The position numbers and the translations under genes are program-made. The notes beneath the pieces were generated by a model that saw only the letters and a list, made by a program, of their open reading frames with translations, searched no databases and was not told the origin of the DNA. 64,000 nucleotides of DNA. Source: Nageia nagi. Lineage: Eukaryota; Pinophyta. This document shows positions 47,923 to 60,949 of the stretch, in pieces. Location: contig JBITNC010000001.1 of assembly GCA_050084985.1 (NCBI GenBank), positions 86,490,001 through 86,554,000 of the forward strand, in the 5' to 3' direction. Each line of letters opens with the position of its first letter. The stretch's first letter is position 1.

Positions 47923-49080
47923 ATTTACCCTCTTTGTATAAGTAATGATGGGAATTAGAGTTACATATCCAAAGAAGAATTATGAAATAAATAAAAATGT
48001 ATGATAAAAAATTGAATATACTTCCCTAAAATAGTTTTTAAATATAAGGTATTATATTATTTTGATGCCCTTTTTATGCCCCCCTCCCCTTGCCTTTTTT
48101 TTTTTATCTTGGTTTCCCTAGGAATTTGAAACAAAGTAGGAACTAAGGAAAAAATCTTCTTGATGAAAAATTTTCTAGGGATTTAAAGTTATCTATCCAA
48201 ATGGATTATTTATGGTGGAACTTTCAATATTCCAAAAATACCAAAAAGGGTGTTTTAAAAGTATAACCATCTTTTCATAGAGGTTCATTAATGACTTTTT
48301 CCAAGTGTGATTGGTCTTTAATTATGGAACCTCCATGAATATGAGTCTTTTATGATGTCCCAAAAGAATTAAAAGGATTTAAATGGTCATCATGGGATTA
48401 CCATGACTTGCTTCAATTGGAAACATCCATTCTAAGATTATTGATCTTATATTTGCTAGAATGAATAGATCAAATAGGATTACTAAGATCCTATTTATTG
48501 GGTGTATTATTCAAAATAAGATGAATACCATATTATTTTCTAGAATGACTTATTTGGTTATTCTTTGATTTGGAGATCTTGCATTAAGTGTTGATTTGGC
48601 CAAAGGTTTTCACTTAGGTGCTTGATCCATTGCTTAAATTGAAATATGGTATTATGAAGGTTTTGATTTTGTAATCACTCCATATTTGATTAAATTATTT
48701 TAGGATAACATCTATATAATTAGGATTTGGAACACACTTACCTTTGGGTGATGTTTGAAGATTTTCCATTGCATCTTATGAATTTTCTATATCATGGAAC
48801 TTATCAGAAATAAATTAGTCATTTTAGGAAGGTATAAATTTTGATATATATGTCTAATTGAGTTAATTCATTTTTGTTATATAGTGTTAAAAGAGATCTT
48901 TCCAACAAGTATTTTCATGCCTACCTTTGTCAAGTATTTGATCTCCATCAAGGTGATTTCCATAAAAGTGTCAAAAATATGAATGCTAATGCTAACACTA
49001 ATGCCAATGCTCATGCCAACACCTATTTGAGTGTTTCTAAAGAGTTATGATCTAATATTATGAATTTTACCTCTTTGGCA
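47923..49080 (-). other. Interior 3' region next to the TGTAGA LTR, no genes recognised
   Basis: Shares ATCTTGGTTTCCCTAGG (about 48106) with 63367, supporting a common 3' untranslated region for the two family copies. A short (AATGCY)n array lies at 48978-49022. No coding domain. Confidence 0.45.
48978..49022. repeat. Hexamer microsatellite (AATGCT/AATGCC)
   Basis: Consecutive AATGCT, AATGCT, AACACT, AATGCC, AATGCT, CATGCC, AACACC units, seven degenerate hexamers. Confidence 0.85.
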
Positions 49081-49770
49081 TGTTAGTATGATGATGTTTT
49101 ATATGGGTACCAAAATAATGTATAGGAATACCAACATGAATAGACTCAACTATTCACCTGATGGTTCATGTGGTACCTAACCTAATATCTAACCTTTCAC
49201 CTTCTTATACACCTCACATGCTAGTGTTAATGTTGATTCTATCACCTATGATAGAAAAATATATCATTAAAGGATGGAAGGTAAAGTGTTTTGAGTTATT
49301 TTGAGATGTTTGGAAGTTATAGTGAAGTTGGAAAGCCATGTGGTTGCTCTAGGGATGTCAGTTCTAACTATATATCCTAGTGGAGACTTGAGAGGAGGAA
49401 GAAGAAGGTAGAGAAAAGAATAAGAAAGCTAGAGAATGAATCAAATATTATTACAATCTATTCATTACTATTATAGTTTGTTTTCATACTGAGGGATTTA
49501 ATTTTGTATTGAGGACACTTTGAGGGATTATAAATCCTATTGTAAATTTGTTACATAATAGAATGATGGGCTTGATGGTGGCTATTATATGGGATGTACT
49601 CTCACACTAAGAGGAATATTTTTAAAACACTTGTATCAATTTTTTGAATGCTTGAATGTTATTTTCATACTTGTTTCTTATAGGCATTAGATTCTAGTTT
49701 TCATTCCAAATTTTGTGATTCTAAAATTTGTATGTACTATTTCCTTTAAATATATTTAAATAAATTACAG
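49081..49770 (+). repeat. 5' LTR of a Ty3/gypsy element
   Basis: Provisionally starts TGTTAGTATGATG and ends ATAAATTACA, eight bases before the PBS. It matches the inverted copy at 38360-38973 over most of its length. The start is inferred from a TG and could be a little earlier or later. Confidence 0.75.
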
Positions 49771-49777
49771 ATCAAGT

Positions 49778-49790
49778 GGTATTAGAGCTG
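49778..49790 (+). other. Primer binding site, initiator-Met type
   Basis: TGGTATTAGAGCT differs from the canonical TGGTATCAGAGCC at two positions. It lies between the LTR and gag, confirming a plus-strand element. Confidence 0.85.
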
Positions 49791-49898
49791 ATTACAAAAT
49801 TTGGAGCTTGTGAATGCAAGAGATAAGGATTCAAAATCTAAATTTATTTCTTGAAGACACTAAGATTGGAAGAAGGAGAAGGAGGATTGAATCCATGG

Positions 49899-50620
49899 AA
49901 GATGTGCATGAAGAAGAACCTCAAGCCATCAAACATAATGATGAATTCTAAAGGAGATTTATTGCAATGGATACCTACATGAAGAGATTGGTTGAGATGA
50001 TATCAAACAAGTCACCTAAAATATAAAGAAGACAAGATAGTGGCCCATCTTCAACACCACCACCACCTGATACATAATTACTTTTCTAAATTAAGGCTAA
50101 AGTAGAGATTTCATTATTTGGAGGAGAGTTTGATGTTGATAAGTTGAATAATTGGCTAAGGAAACTATAAGTTTATTTCCAAGTGTAAGGCATTGTGGAG
50201 GAATCTACAAAACTCTCATTTACAAGGTTGAAACTAAGTGGACATGCTTTGATATGGTGGGAATATCATTATGACTCACTCAAACATGAGAACCTACCAC
50301 CTATTTTATCTTGGTAAGATTTCAAGAAATTTTTGAAGGAAAAATTCTATCCCTTGGGGTACAATAAGAAGCATAACTATATAAATGGTAATTTATAAGA
50401 CAATAAAAAGGGAAATCTATTCAAGAATACACTACTAAATTTAGAAGATAAACCATTGTGTTAGGGATTTATTTAAAATATCCAAGTGATGTTAATGATG
50501 TTAGGATATTTTTCTTAACTAGTTTGATGCCTGCGTTGATGCTCAATGGGATTTGTGTTGTAGTGTTTCTTAATCTATACTATTTGTTTAGGTATATACA
50601 TTTCTTACATTCCAGAACTA
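49899..50620 (+). pseudogene. Ty3/gypsy gag remnant (Retrotrans_gag)
   Basis: The plus strand reads MEDVHEEEPQAIKHND, then (about 50090) KAKVEISLFGGEFDVDKLNN and WLRKL, VEESTKLSFTRLKLSGHALI, WWEYHYDSLKHEN, then DFKKFLKEKFYPLGY (about 50318-50365). After a frameshift it continues with KSIQEYTTKFRR and LGIYLKYPSDVNDV (50458-50505). These are the ordered blocks of the gypsy capsid domain: LRKLE.YF, KL.F..LKL.G.AL.WW and the 'F...FYP.GY' block. Gag assembles the virus-like particle. Stops and frameshifts are present. No protease or RT is seen before the gap at 51409. Confidence 0.85.
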
Positions 50621-51408
50621 GTTTCATTTTAGTTTTTAATTTACTAATTCACACATAATTAAACAAAAATGATAATTTGGTTTCACTCTTTCATAGATAT
50701 AATTTTATATATAATAGTTGATTACCTAGGATTATAAAAATACTTTAAGAGTTGAATACCGAAGGGATGTTCCATGCACTACTCACAATGCTATATAAAT
50801 TATAAGTATGAAACTACCACTATTAACTAATCCCATTATGAGTAAATAAAAAGGTTATTAGCATGATGTAGGAAATATAAAATATTTCCCTTACATTATC
50901 TCAATAATAAATAGGGTTATTTTAGGGTACACTTTGCTAGAACCACCTTTAGAGTGCTTACATCTAAGAGACTAATACCCTTCTTTTAGTCAGTATAGAA
51001 AAAAAAATTCATTATCAATTTTTGTTTTATTTTATAGATTAAGATAATTTTTATTTAACTAAATTTTAAACATAATATAAAAATTAATAAAATTCATCAA
51101 AATACCAAAACATATAGAAAATACATATCACACATGTTGTACCTCAATCTCCTTATGATCTTAACTAGAATTCAAGGTTGAGATAAATAAATCGATATAG
51201 AAGCTTATTCAATTAATTATTGGATGAACCCTTTACCTTATGAGGCCCCTAAATATATTACACAATATGAGGTACCTTCTACCAAATCATTTATTTTATC
51301 CCATGCCTTCTAATATGCAAACCAAGCATGATATCCTATAATATTGATCTTGAGTATCATATTGTCCATGTACCCCCTTTCATGATTAGAGCCCTAGTGA
51401 AGGAAATA
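50621..51408. other. Region after gag, no recognisable genes
   Basis: AT-rich. No zinc knuckle, protease or RT motif was found, so the element is deleted or disrupted after gag, or continues inside the gap. Confidence 0.4.
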
Positions 51409-51508
51409 NNNNNNNNNNNNNNNNNNNNNNNNNNNNNNNNNNNNNNNNNNNNNNNNNNNNNNNNNNNNNNNNNNNNNNNNNNNNNNNNNNNNNNNNNNNN
51501 NNNNNNNN
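51409..51508. other. Assembly gap (100 N)
   Basis: Exactly 100 N in transposon-derived sequence. Open frames reading across it are artefacts. Confidence 0.99.
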
Positions 51509-53144
51509 ATATCTATGGTTATCTTTTGGATGAAAATACATTATTTGAGGTAGATCTCAATGTTAGGATCTATCATATAAAAATATAGTTTGAAAAAATT
51601 AATCTATAGTAATAGTAGAAGAAATTTTATAAAAAAAATCACATAAATAAGAGAATACAAAGATGTAACATCATTCATCCAAAGTGGGCTATTTCCATGG
51701 AGAATATTTAGACCCTTGAATTATTCAATCAAATACACCAAAGGAAAACAACCAATAACAAAATCATTATACCTTACTCCTTAGTATTATAAATAATTTT
51801 TGCTTACAATAGTCTCTCTCAATAAGGATTCACTCTCCTCTATTAATTCCTCACAACTACATAAATCTTATTCTCATCACCATGTGAAATCTATAATGAA
51901 TTTTACACACATACACACATATAGATTCAATATTTTTATTTTTTTACTCCTTTCTTGAGTAATTTTACAACAATAGAATTTGTTACCCAATGCAACCTCT
52001 AGTTCATGAGCTTAAAATAGCTGAATACCAAGTTTCATATCTAAAAATAGAATGCTTATATCTTTGGTTTACTATCAACCATGTTCAAATAAATTGGGTT
52101 ATTGGATCAGTCACCACTAGGTTGAATACCATTGATGGTTGTGTTAATCAGTATGATTGATCTCATACCCATTGATTAATCTTGATAATCAATCTTATAC
52201 ATATCAATAATGAAACAAAGATATATTTTCTCATTCTTAGCCAAATAATCAAGCTCCATACCCAACAATCTCCCACTTGGAGATTTATTCATCGCAACAT
52301 CTTGCAATACTAGATTGAAGTATTCTTATCTTGATCTTATTCCTTAATATCAACTAAATTAGAAAAACTCTCAATTTATCCCTTATCACAACCTTTCCCA
52401 ATATTCCCCTTTTTCTAGATTATTCATGAACATGAACCTATTTACAAATTCCACTCCATGGGACATACCTTTATTCTATGAAAACCCTTTCATCAAAAGT
52501 CTCTCCTTGTATCATTTTTGGTATTCTTGTTTTACCTTCATCCTTTATACACACTTGTCATGCAAACCTTCATTATGTGTAGGTAACCTAAGTAAACCCC
52601 ATATTTGATTTTGTATTAAGGAGCCCCTCTCCTTATCCATGGAAAGCTCCAACTTGTTAGTTTCCTTTTATATAGGCTTTTCAAAATATTCTTGCTTGCC
52701 AACATTAGTATACCAAATATAATAAAGTGAGTGTGGAGAACAATTTACATTTTTACATCTTATAATATCACTTGGTGGTGTTTCTTGATCCTAATATTGA
52801 ATATACCCTTGCATCTTTGGTATATTATTCTGATACTTGTAAACATCCTTCCCAAACTTAAGAAATTTCATGTTCTTTTTATTTTCATAAAATCCCAATT
52901 TACTTTGTTTCATATACCTATAATGCCTCATAATTGCATTCTCGCATGTGGAAGATATTCCATTGTGCAATTAGATGTATTAGTAAGTAAATATAGTGTA
53001 CCAACCATATCACCTCTTGCAACAACCATGGAACCCTTATTCATCTTCCATGTATGATTACCAAATACAACTATTTAACCCTCACCATCAATCTTCTCAA
53101 AATGGGGTTTCTTTTCAAATTAGGTATGCACCTTACTTCCTTAC
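51509..53144. other. Transposon-like region with a possible copia LTR junction
   Basis: At 52262-52281 the minus strand reads CCAAGTGGGAGATTGTTGGG, which looks like a polypurine-type run followed by a TGTTGGG LTR start. An LTR would then extend leftward from about 52266. No partner copy or PBS is visible, and no coding domain was recognised between 52280 and 53140. Confidence 0.35.
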
Positions 53145-53170
53145 CACTACTAGGAAAAGACCAATTTATG
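53145..53170 (+). mobile_element. CACTA terminal inverted repeat (one end)
   Basis: CACTACTAGGAAAAGACC begins at 53145. CACTAC.AGAAAAA is the usual start of En/Spm-type terminal repeats. It lies on the 3' side of the transposase remnant, about 0.5 kb from its last recognisable region, as expected for an element end. The opposite end was not found. Confidence 0.65.
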
Positions 53171-53940
53171 TCTTAAAAAATAAAATTAAAAACTGATGCT
53201 ACTTTACATTTAAATATCATACACTATAATGACCTATAATCCAATTGAAAATTTTCTTAGATTTTTCTAATATATTTAATTTTCCCTATATCAAGTTTGT
53301 ATCTCTTGAACTTGTATAAATTTGTTGGTCAAAATCATCCATCACTCCATAGTCAAATGTCATTCTTTTCTCATCATTCTTTTCAATTTTAAAGTATTAA
53401 TCATATGCTAACATTACAAGGAAAGAAAATGTTTACACATATTTATAGGAAAAATGTTATTAGTGCAATATATTTGTATTTTCTTCAAAATAAAGTCTTA
53501 TAAAAATATTAATAAAAATAATTACCTCAAACATGCATCCAATAGTGATATTTGATGCATTTTGATCATCTTCATCTATTTTATCTCCTACTACTTCTTG
53601 TTTCATTTGAATTTTATTCTTCATCTATGACCTTGGAAATTTTGTTGCTAATTTTCCTCTCTTAGATATTCAGGTAGACTAGATGTACCTCTTTGGTTTT
53701 ATCTATGAAATAAAAAATGTTCTTGTTCAATATCCCTTCTTTTATTTTGGTATAACTCAATCTATTTTTCACAACATGCATATTGCATCATAAAAAATCA
53801 ATTTATAGATTCATGAAGATCACAATATATAAATTCACAATGTTATAATACATACTTGTTAACTAGTAAGCATTGATAAAATTAAATCCAAAATGCATGT
53901 AGATAGTATAATTATATATAAATTACTAATATCTAAAATA
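53171..53940 (-). other. CACTA 3' subterminal region, no recognisable coding
   Basis: Between the terminal motif at 53145 and the transposase tail near 53950. AT-rich; no clear subterminal repeat array was identified beyond a GATGCTAC near 53197. Confidence 0.4.
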
Positions 53941-56900
53941 TAGTTAGTACCTTTAAGAAAATATGGTGTTCCACTTATTTCTTAGACCTCTCCTTCTAAT
54001 TTCTCACTATCTTTGTTTGCATTCCACATCTTTGGGGTAGAAGCATCAATTTGGGAAAGATACTCACTTGCATAAAAAAAATTATTGTAAAATGTATCCC
54101 TCACCCATAGATTATTGTAAAATCTATCTAGCACTCATAACACCTTCCATGTCAATATTGTCTGCTAGGTGGATCAATAGGTCCACTTGTATGTCCATAA
54201 AAGAAATAGGCAATTCTTTTTCTAATTTGTAGATAAATTCAACAATTTCTCTACACTATTGATCTATTCCAACCACATGTTACTCATTTGAAGATAACCA
54301 CTTTTTATAAAAATATAATATTGTCAAAATATAACATATCAAAATGCATAAAATATTATAAAAAAATAATAAATGCATAAAATATTATTTTTCATAGAGT
54401 GATATTATAACATGATATACCTTAGAAATAATGACAGTCGATCGATTGCATGTCTAAGATCAATAGGTAAACTCTTACATCCACAAATTGCAATTGAAAA
54501 AATATGTTGCATAAAGTATTTACATAAATGATATTAATGTATTTATTTTGATATAAAATCTATATTAATAATATGAGATCAATACCTTCAAGAAGTTGTG
54601 GTAATCATGAGTCTTGAATTCTGTGATTTTAACATCATTACTTAATGCAATTCTTGGAGATGATCCATAATTTATTGATGTTTTAATATTTTGAATAACT
54701 TTGTGTAATTCATAAGCAATGTGGTTATAGGTACTTCTTTCTTCCATACTAATAGTAAGTTATCCATAATGATCTTATTTTTTGGATATATTTTAATTCA
54801 TTTGTAATGGCATCAGTATCTAATTCTTTGCTTGTTGGATACCAATACAAATAAGATGGAATATTCTTTACAATTTACATAGTATCTATTAAATGTGTTA
54901 CTAAAATCTCCTTCCTATATTGTATTGTATAAAATATTGATAATTTATTCACACCTAAAACCAAGTAATTAATTAATTATTTAATTGGTAAACTTATGAA
55001 TTTGAAACTTTACAAAACTTCATATTTTTAAGTTAATGAATATATTACATATATATTGAACTGTCTAATATTTCACCTATGGGTAAGTAATTTTTTCCAA
55101 TAATAATCTCATCATCTTACCCTAAAGTAGTATCTTCATCATGGGCTCTTTTCCTAACTTTTTCCATACTTTGAAGGTACTTTATGAAACAATCCATAGG
55201 AGTTATGTAAATATGAATGGGGGTTTTATCTACTTGGCCATATGTTCCCTTTTTATGAAAAGTATGATCCATTAGAAAATAATTCCTATGGACAATATAT
55301 TCCATCTTATGCATCTAACTTGAATGTATTGATGGAATATTTTCTACACACCATGAATAAGCATGATAATGTTTTAATGAAGATATGTGATATGTTTTAT
55401 TAAAGAATGCATATAATTCATGTGATTCTAAAACATCAAATATGCATATGTAAAAACTATTACATATTCATACTTGCATAAATATAAATCTTTAGATAAT
55501 TATGTATAGTCCAACATAGTATGCCATTATATTTGAATGAACTATGATTGATAGGTCTATTTATATCATACATATGAATTACTTCCCACATCAACTTGTC
55601 AATTACTAGTTTAAGGTAGACATCCATGTGTTTAATTTGTTCCTTTACAAGGAATATAATAGCTAAAATTAAATGCTCTTTTATTATAGACATCAATCAA
55701 TGTATATTATAATTGATTATAATAATAGGCAAACATGAATAATTCGATATTTGGTTCAAAAATGGATTGACACCATTAGTTGCTAAACCAAATCTAACAC
55801 TCTTAGTTTCATATTTAAATTTCTTAGGCCATTTTTCCTCTATATGTTTCATTGATTTACTATCTACAAGTATACACAACACAAATTCCTCACTTCTATT
55901 TCTTACATGCCAGTCCATTAATTTTGTAAGTGATTTACATCGAAATATTCACACCAACTTGGGAATGAATGGCATATGGTGAACAACTTTTTGAGGAATT
56001 ATTTCCCTTTTTCATGGTATATTTCTCTTTACACTTTTGAAATTAATTCTTTGTATCATATTATTCTCCTTTATATAATATGCAATCATTAATACAATCA
56101 TGTTATGAAATATAGTCCACCCCTATATCCTTCAAAATATTATGTGTATTTTTGCATGAATCTAGGATGACATTATCACTTAGCAATAAATTTTCTTTTA
56201 ATAACCAATAATAATAATAAATAATAATTTATTTAGTTAATTTTATATAAATTAAAATATCATAAAATAAAAAAATTCATACCTCATAAGAGCAATGAAA
56301 CTTGTATCTTACCATACAAATTTGGCTTTTATATTCATCAAAGGTAGGGTTACTGATAATAAAGTTCTAGTTGTTCCTTTATATAATTTAGTTTTAGAAG
56401 CACTATACATATTATCCTATTCTAAATCATTATCTCTTTCATAAATATCTCTTTCATCATCATCATCATGAACATATATGAACTTAAGTAAACCATCAAT
56501 TCCATTATCTTCATGATCATTATCATCATCATCATCATCATCATGATCAATGTTATCCTCTCTTAATTCATCATCATAACTACTTGAATCCAACATAGGT
56601 ATTTGAATAAGAGCTATTGGATCTAGTATAGACATAAACTATGCATATTATCCAATCTTCCATATTATTTATAGTATCTTTTTATCTCTCCTACTTACAT
56701 TATTTTGATGCAATCTAGGTGTAATAGTTATCATGTTTGAGTGCTCATGATGATTATTTCTTGTATTTTTATCATGTTCTTTTCAAATTAGTTGTTACAA
56801 ATCATTAATTCAAAATAAAAAAAATAAGTATAGAGTAATTTGATACATCCATTTATGCACATGATCCATACATATAATTTGATACATCCATACATACATT

Positions 56901-57690
56901 TTAATATCTATGCATATATAGATGATCCATACATATATTAATTGACACATACATTCATACACATCAATAAAAATTTTATTTTTATTTTTATTTTTTAGCT
57001 TTGGTCCTAGATGAATTGTTACATTTATCTACCCATAAAGTCTTTTTTATTATTATTACATTGGTGAAATTCACAATTTGATCCCCATTCTTCACCTACA
57101 TAACTGTTTATGTATCCTGGTATGCTTATTTGTAATTTTGATTGACCATCAATGTATAAGAGTTCTAAATGCTTTATATGTGGAATATTGGAAGCATTTG
57201 TACATATTCCATATGTGGACATACTATACATATATGATGCTAATTATTTCCAATCTACTACTATGTAAACTGACCCACAAAATGGAATTAGTGGCTCTAT
57301 CTCATAAACTAGAGAAACGACTATAGTACTATGTATAAATAAACCATATCTTGAGTACATTTCAAATGGTTTGATTATGTATCAATGACCATAACAAGGA
57401 AAGATCTCATAATCCTTTGTAAAAGGCCTTTCAACTGGCCATGCATCATATGCCCCATGATTATATGTATGTTGATATTTAATTCATATTTTTGGTGACA
57501 TGTGCATCAAACCCAAATCATGAACATCCTCCTTTGGTAGATCAACTACCTCCTCATATGCAATAGAATATGCATACATTGATAATTCATGAAGTCCTTT
57601 TTGAAGTCTTTTTCTTATATATATTATTTTGAATTCATAGGATGAACCTACATATTGTTTTAGATTCATTTGTTGGATATACAAATTTAT
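53941..57690 (-). pseudogene. CACTA (En/Spm) TNP2-type transposase remnant
   Basis: Blocks read on the minus strand, 5' to 3'. A possible transposase-associated zinc-type segment comes first (CEFHQCNNNKKDF, near 57060). An acidic poly-Asp stretch follows (56417-56635). MDWHVRNRSEEF (from 55918) begins the TNP2 core, then VRFGLATNGVNPFLN (about 55755-55798) and YSCLPIIIINYN. GILCWTIHNYLKIY lies near 55490-55530, matching the TNP2 'LLWTI.DFPAY' block. KMEYIVHRNYFLMDHTF (about 55260-55310) matches the 'HRR.L...H' block. FKTHDYHNFLKVLI (about 54570-54610) matches 'LKSHD.H.LM'. A DUF4218-type block comes last (EIVEFIYKLEKELPISFMDI, then HLADNIDMEG; 54147-54262). Several frames remain open for 60-80 codons. 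Where I expect Asp in LAS/TDG, this copy has Asn. Multiple stops make it inactive. Confidence 0.85.
56460..56550. repeat. ATC trinucleotide repeats inside the CACTA acidic stretch
   Basis: CATCATCATCATGA and ATCATCATCATCATCATCATG give, on the minus strand, runs of Asp in the open frame 56417-56635. Confidence 0.85.
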
Positions 57691-57879
57691 TTTATTTAGT
57701 TTTATTTTATTTAATTTAATATATAAGAATTCAAAAATTAATTCAAATTTTGATCCTAATTACCTCACAACCATCATCATATTCTAATGATGAGGATAAG
57801 TCATTTATGCTTTACACATTTTATTCTTACAATATTATCCATAAAATTAAGTTAAATGTTATAAATAATTATTGAACTA
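57691..57879. other. CACTA 5' flank or interior next to an inserted LTR
   Basis: AT-rich segment upstream of the transposase remnant, interrupted at 57880 by an LTR. It may continue at 59960 beyond that LTR, but I found no decisive match across the junction. Confidence 0.35.
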
Positions 57880-59959
57880 TGTGTGACACTAAGAGGGGGG
57901 CGAATCAGTGTCTTTAAATTTAAAACTTAAAACCCAAAAACTTTAAACAGTGCAACAAAAAGATAAAACTAAATAGAGTAAACACATAAGAGAACATCAC
58001 ACAACACAAGATATAATGAGGTTCACCAATATGGCTACATCTTTAAATAAGATTGCTTGGACTCTAATCAAAATCCAATCATTGTAAAGCACCAACTTTA
58101 CACACAATTTACCAACAGCAACTGGAAGGAGCACCAACCCCTAAGTTTTGTAGCACCACCTACAAGGAGCACCAACTCCTCTTGCTAAGCACCCACTTGA
58201 TAGATTCAATAAGATAAGATGAAGGATTAATAACTAGTTACATAAGACTAGAAATGGTCTAGCTCAAAACACTTCTACATACAACCATAATTTGAATCTA
58301 TCTCTTCAACATTTCCTTTTCATACCAAAAAATTCATTACACTCTTCTATAGCTTTAACTATTTTATTCATACTCACTCAATCTTCACACCTATTAGCTA
58401 AAAAATTGTAAAATGAACCAAGAAACTATTCTTGAAACCACTGGAAGGGCTATCATTATTTAAATCAAGAAAACATTTCACATTCTGATTCAAAACTAAT
58501 ATGATTTCTCACACACATTTAGAACTCTCAACACTTGTAGAACTATAAAGAAATCATTCATTCATACACATATGTTACTCACACATACTTCACACACTAC
58601 TCAAAATCATACTACATTGCCAATGCACAAACCTAGAAAAATCTAAATATTAAAGAGTTGGTTCATAATAATACTTCAATTGCACTCAGAATATGTGTTC
58701 CAAGTTGATATGGCATGAAATGGTATTATGATTTCTACATAGATGCTCAATAATCTCTAAAAGCCCATATTTATATTTTATATCACTAAAACTCTCCAAA
58801 TTTAATTAGGAGTGTAATATATTTTAACAGGAAATAAAAACATATATTCAAGAATCATAATAAGCATTTTGTCAAACATTTCACTACCAAAACTGGGCTC
58901 AACACTTAGCCAAAATTTATGTCTTCTCATTTAGTCAAACACTTATCAGTTATCCTTGTTCATTGACTTCTATACCTTAGATTGAGATGAACCAAAAACC
59001 AAAGTTGTGAGATTTTTCATGATGATTACAAATCTACAACCAAAAAACAAATACCTCAAATCAAATTCATGTAATTCCTCTTTTTCTTTGCTGTACCAAA
59101 AAGTGCACCAAACTACAAAAAGTTACTAAGTGGCATTTTGTAATTTGGAATACACATACTATATATACCCAACTACACTCTGTACAAATTTGAATGTCTA
59201 AATACTCATATTTTTCTCACTTCACTTCTTGGAAAGTGGCCTTCAATAAAGATTTCATGGGTATTTTGTCAAACAATTCACATGCTTAGTTTTGTGCAAA
59301 TTATAGATTCTCATACTTCGGGACCTCAAATCAAGATGATTCAACATACAAAGTTATTCATGTCATCAATTTATACATGTAAAAAATTTGAAATTCTAAA
59401 TTTGAAGACTTTAGAAGCCTAAAACAACCATCCAACTATTTCCATGACTTGGCCAAAATTTTTTCTCAAAACTATAAAACATTACGAAGTGGCATTTTGC
59501 ATCTTGCACCATTTCTTCCTTGGTCATCATATTGCTATGAAATTTGGATCACATATTTGTGGTATATATTAATATATGTGATTTAAATTTCAGCTTTTGA
59601 ATAAACATGGTTTGCTTGCAATTTGACTTGCATGAAGTTAATTTCACTCAAATTTTTGACTATTCAAAAATCCATAAGTGTGCCCAAAAAAGAATCAACA
59701 TGAAATTTGACCATTCTAACACTACACATAAGTTTTTTATCAATCCAAAAACTTATCCAAGCCATATTTAGTTGTTCATCACCTTCTTTTTGCATTTTGG
59801 TGCTCTTGAAAACTTTTGGTACCTCATAAAAACTTTTGGTCCCTTTATCATTTTTGCATCTAACAACTTTGCAAATCTTATCGACATTATTTCTTTGACA
59901 CATGTAACCATGTGAACCATATGCTTACTAATCTCATCATGTTGACAATAATGATAACA
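57880..59959 (-). repeat. Solo-type LTR of the Sirevirus-like family (about 2.1 kb)
   Basis: Begins TGTGTGACACTAAGAGGGGG, then GCGAATCAGTGTC. It follows the family order: CACAACACAAGATATAATGA, GGTTCACCAATATGGCTACA, then AACTGGAAGGAGCACCAACC repeated as TACAAGGAGCACCAAC, then AAGCACCCACTTGA. The right end is placed at ...GACAATAATGATAACA, which on the minus strand gives TGTTATCATTATTGTC, like the start of the other copies (TGTTGGACTAC...ATCATCATTGTC). No internal region is attached, so it is probably a solo LTR. A clean 5-bp target duplication is not evident. Small ORFs inside it are not considered real. Confidence 0.7.
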
Positions 59960-60949
59960 CTACTACATCGTACTCAATAATAATATCATGAAAGTAGGAA
60001 TTTAAATGATCTTACATTTCTATGTCATATGTAATAATATTTATCTTACCTCATCCTCATTAGATGAAAGATTAATCCCTCCTCATAGGATAAATTCATG
60101 CAAGAAATATCTTAGGATATAAATCGTATAATACATCACTTCTTGACCTCCTAGGAACTAGTAATGGAAACTCTTTTGAATTAGATACCACATCATCCTA
60201 AAAACCCTCTAACATTAAGGTAGTGGTATCTAAATATTTAAATCAGATGATACATAACTCCTAACAACCCTCTAATGCAAATATAGTGACATATTAATAT
60301 CTAAATCTGATGACACATCAATGCTCCCACACCCTAACATAATGATATAAGCCAAATCACTAACTTATTTTACAAATTAAAGAAAAAAATTATTAGTACA
60401 CCAATAGTATCAAAGAAGAAAATTACAAGATCTTAAATTACAAGATCCTAAACTATGAATATAAATTATTAGGTTGCTCAAAATAAAGTTATAAATAGAT
60501 AAATCTCTAACTTCTTTGATTTCAACAAATACAAAGGCTTGAGAATGTTTTCAATGGCTTGTTAAAAATTTAAACTTTACTAAAAACTTAAAGGGTTTAA
60601 TTTAGAACTTATGCAAAATGGTTCAAATAGTAAAAATGTAATTATGTTTTTTTTATTTAATGGACATTCTTGTAGTTACTTTTTCAAATTCATAATTTTA
60701 TTTGAAAGCTTGCTATACCTATGGGAGGATAATTCAAATGCTTTTCATCGTTATTGAAGTACATGCATAATATTTCATTATATAATATTTATACATATCC
60801 TATGCATAGATGGGAGTTATATGTTTTCTCATAAGGCCCATAAGTTGTACCCTTATCTTGAGGAGTTTTCCCACTTGATAACTACCATTGAGGTTATAGG
60901 TTTTCTCATAAGGCCCATAAATTATACACACTCCCTCATAGTGTAAACC
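59960..60949. other. Region without recognisable genes; short direct repeat
   Basis: GGTTTTCTCATAAGGCCCAT occurs at about 60896 and, as TGTTTTCTCATAAGGCCCAT, near 60822. Upstream, 60180-60330 shows loosely repeated CTCTAAC, ATCTAAAT and GATGA.ACAT segments. No coding domain is recognised. Confidence 0.4.

Noticed and set aside
50458-50658. Separate membrane protein gene (hydrophobic ORF)
   Set aside because: Its first part is the continuation of the gypsy gag after a frameshift, and the hydrophobic tail is out-of-frame AT-rich sequence.
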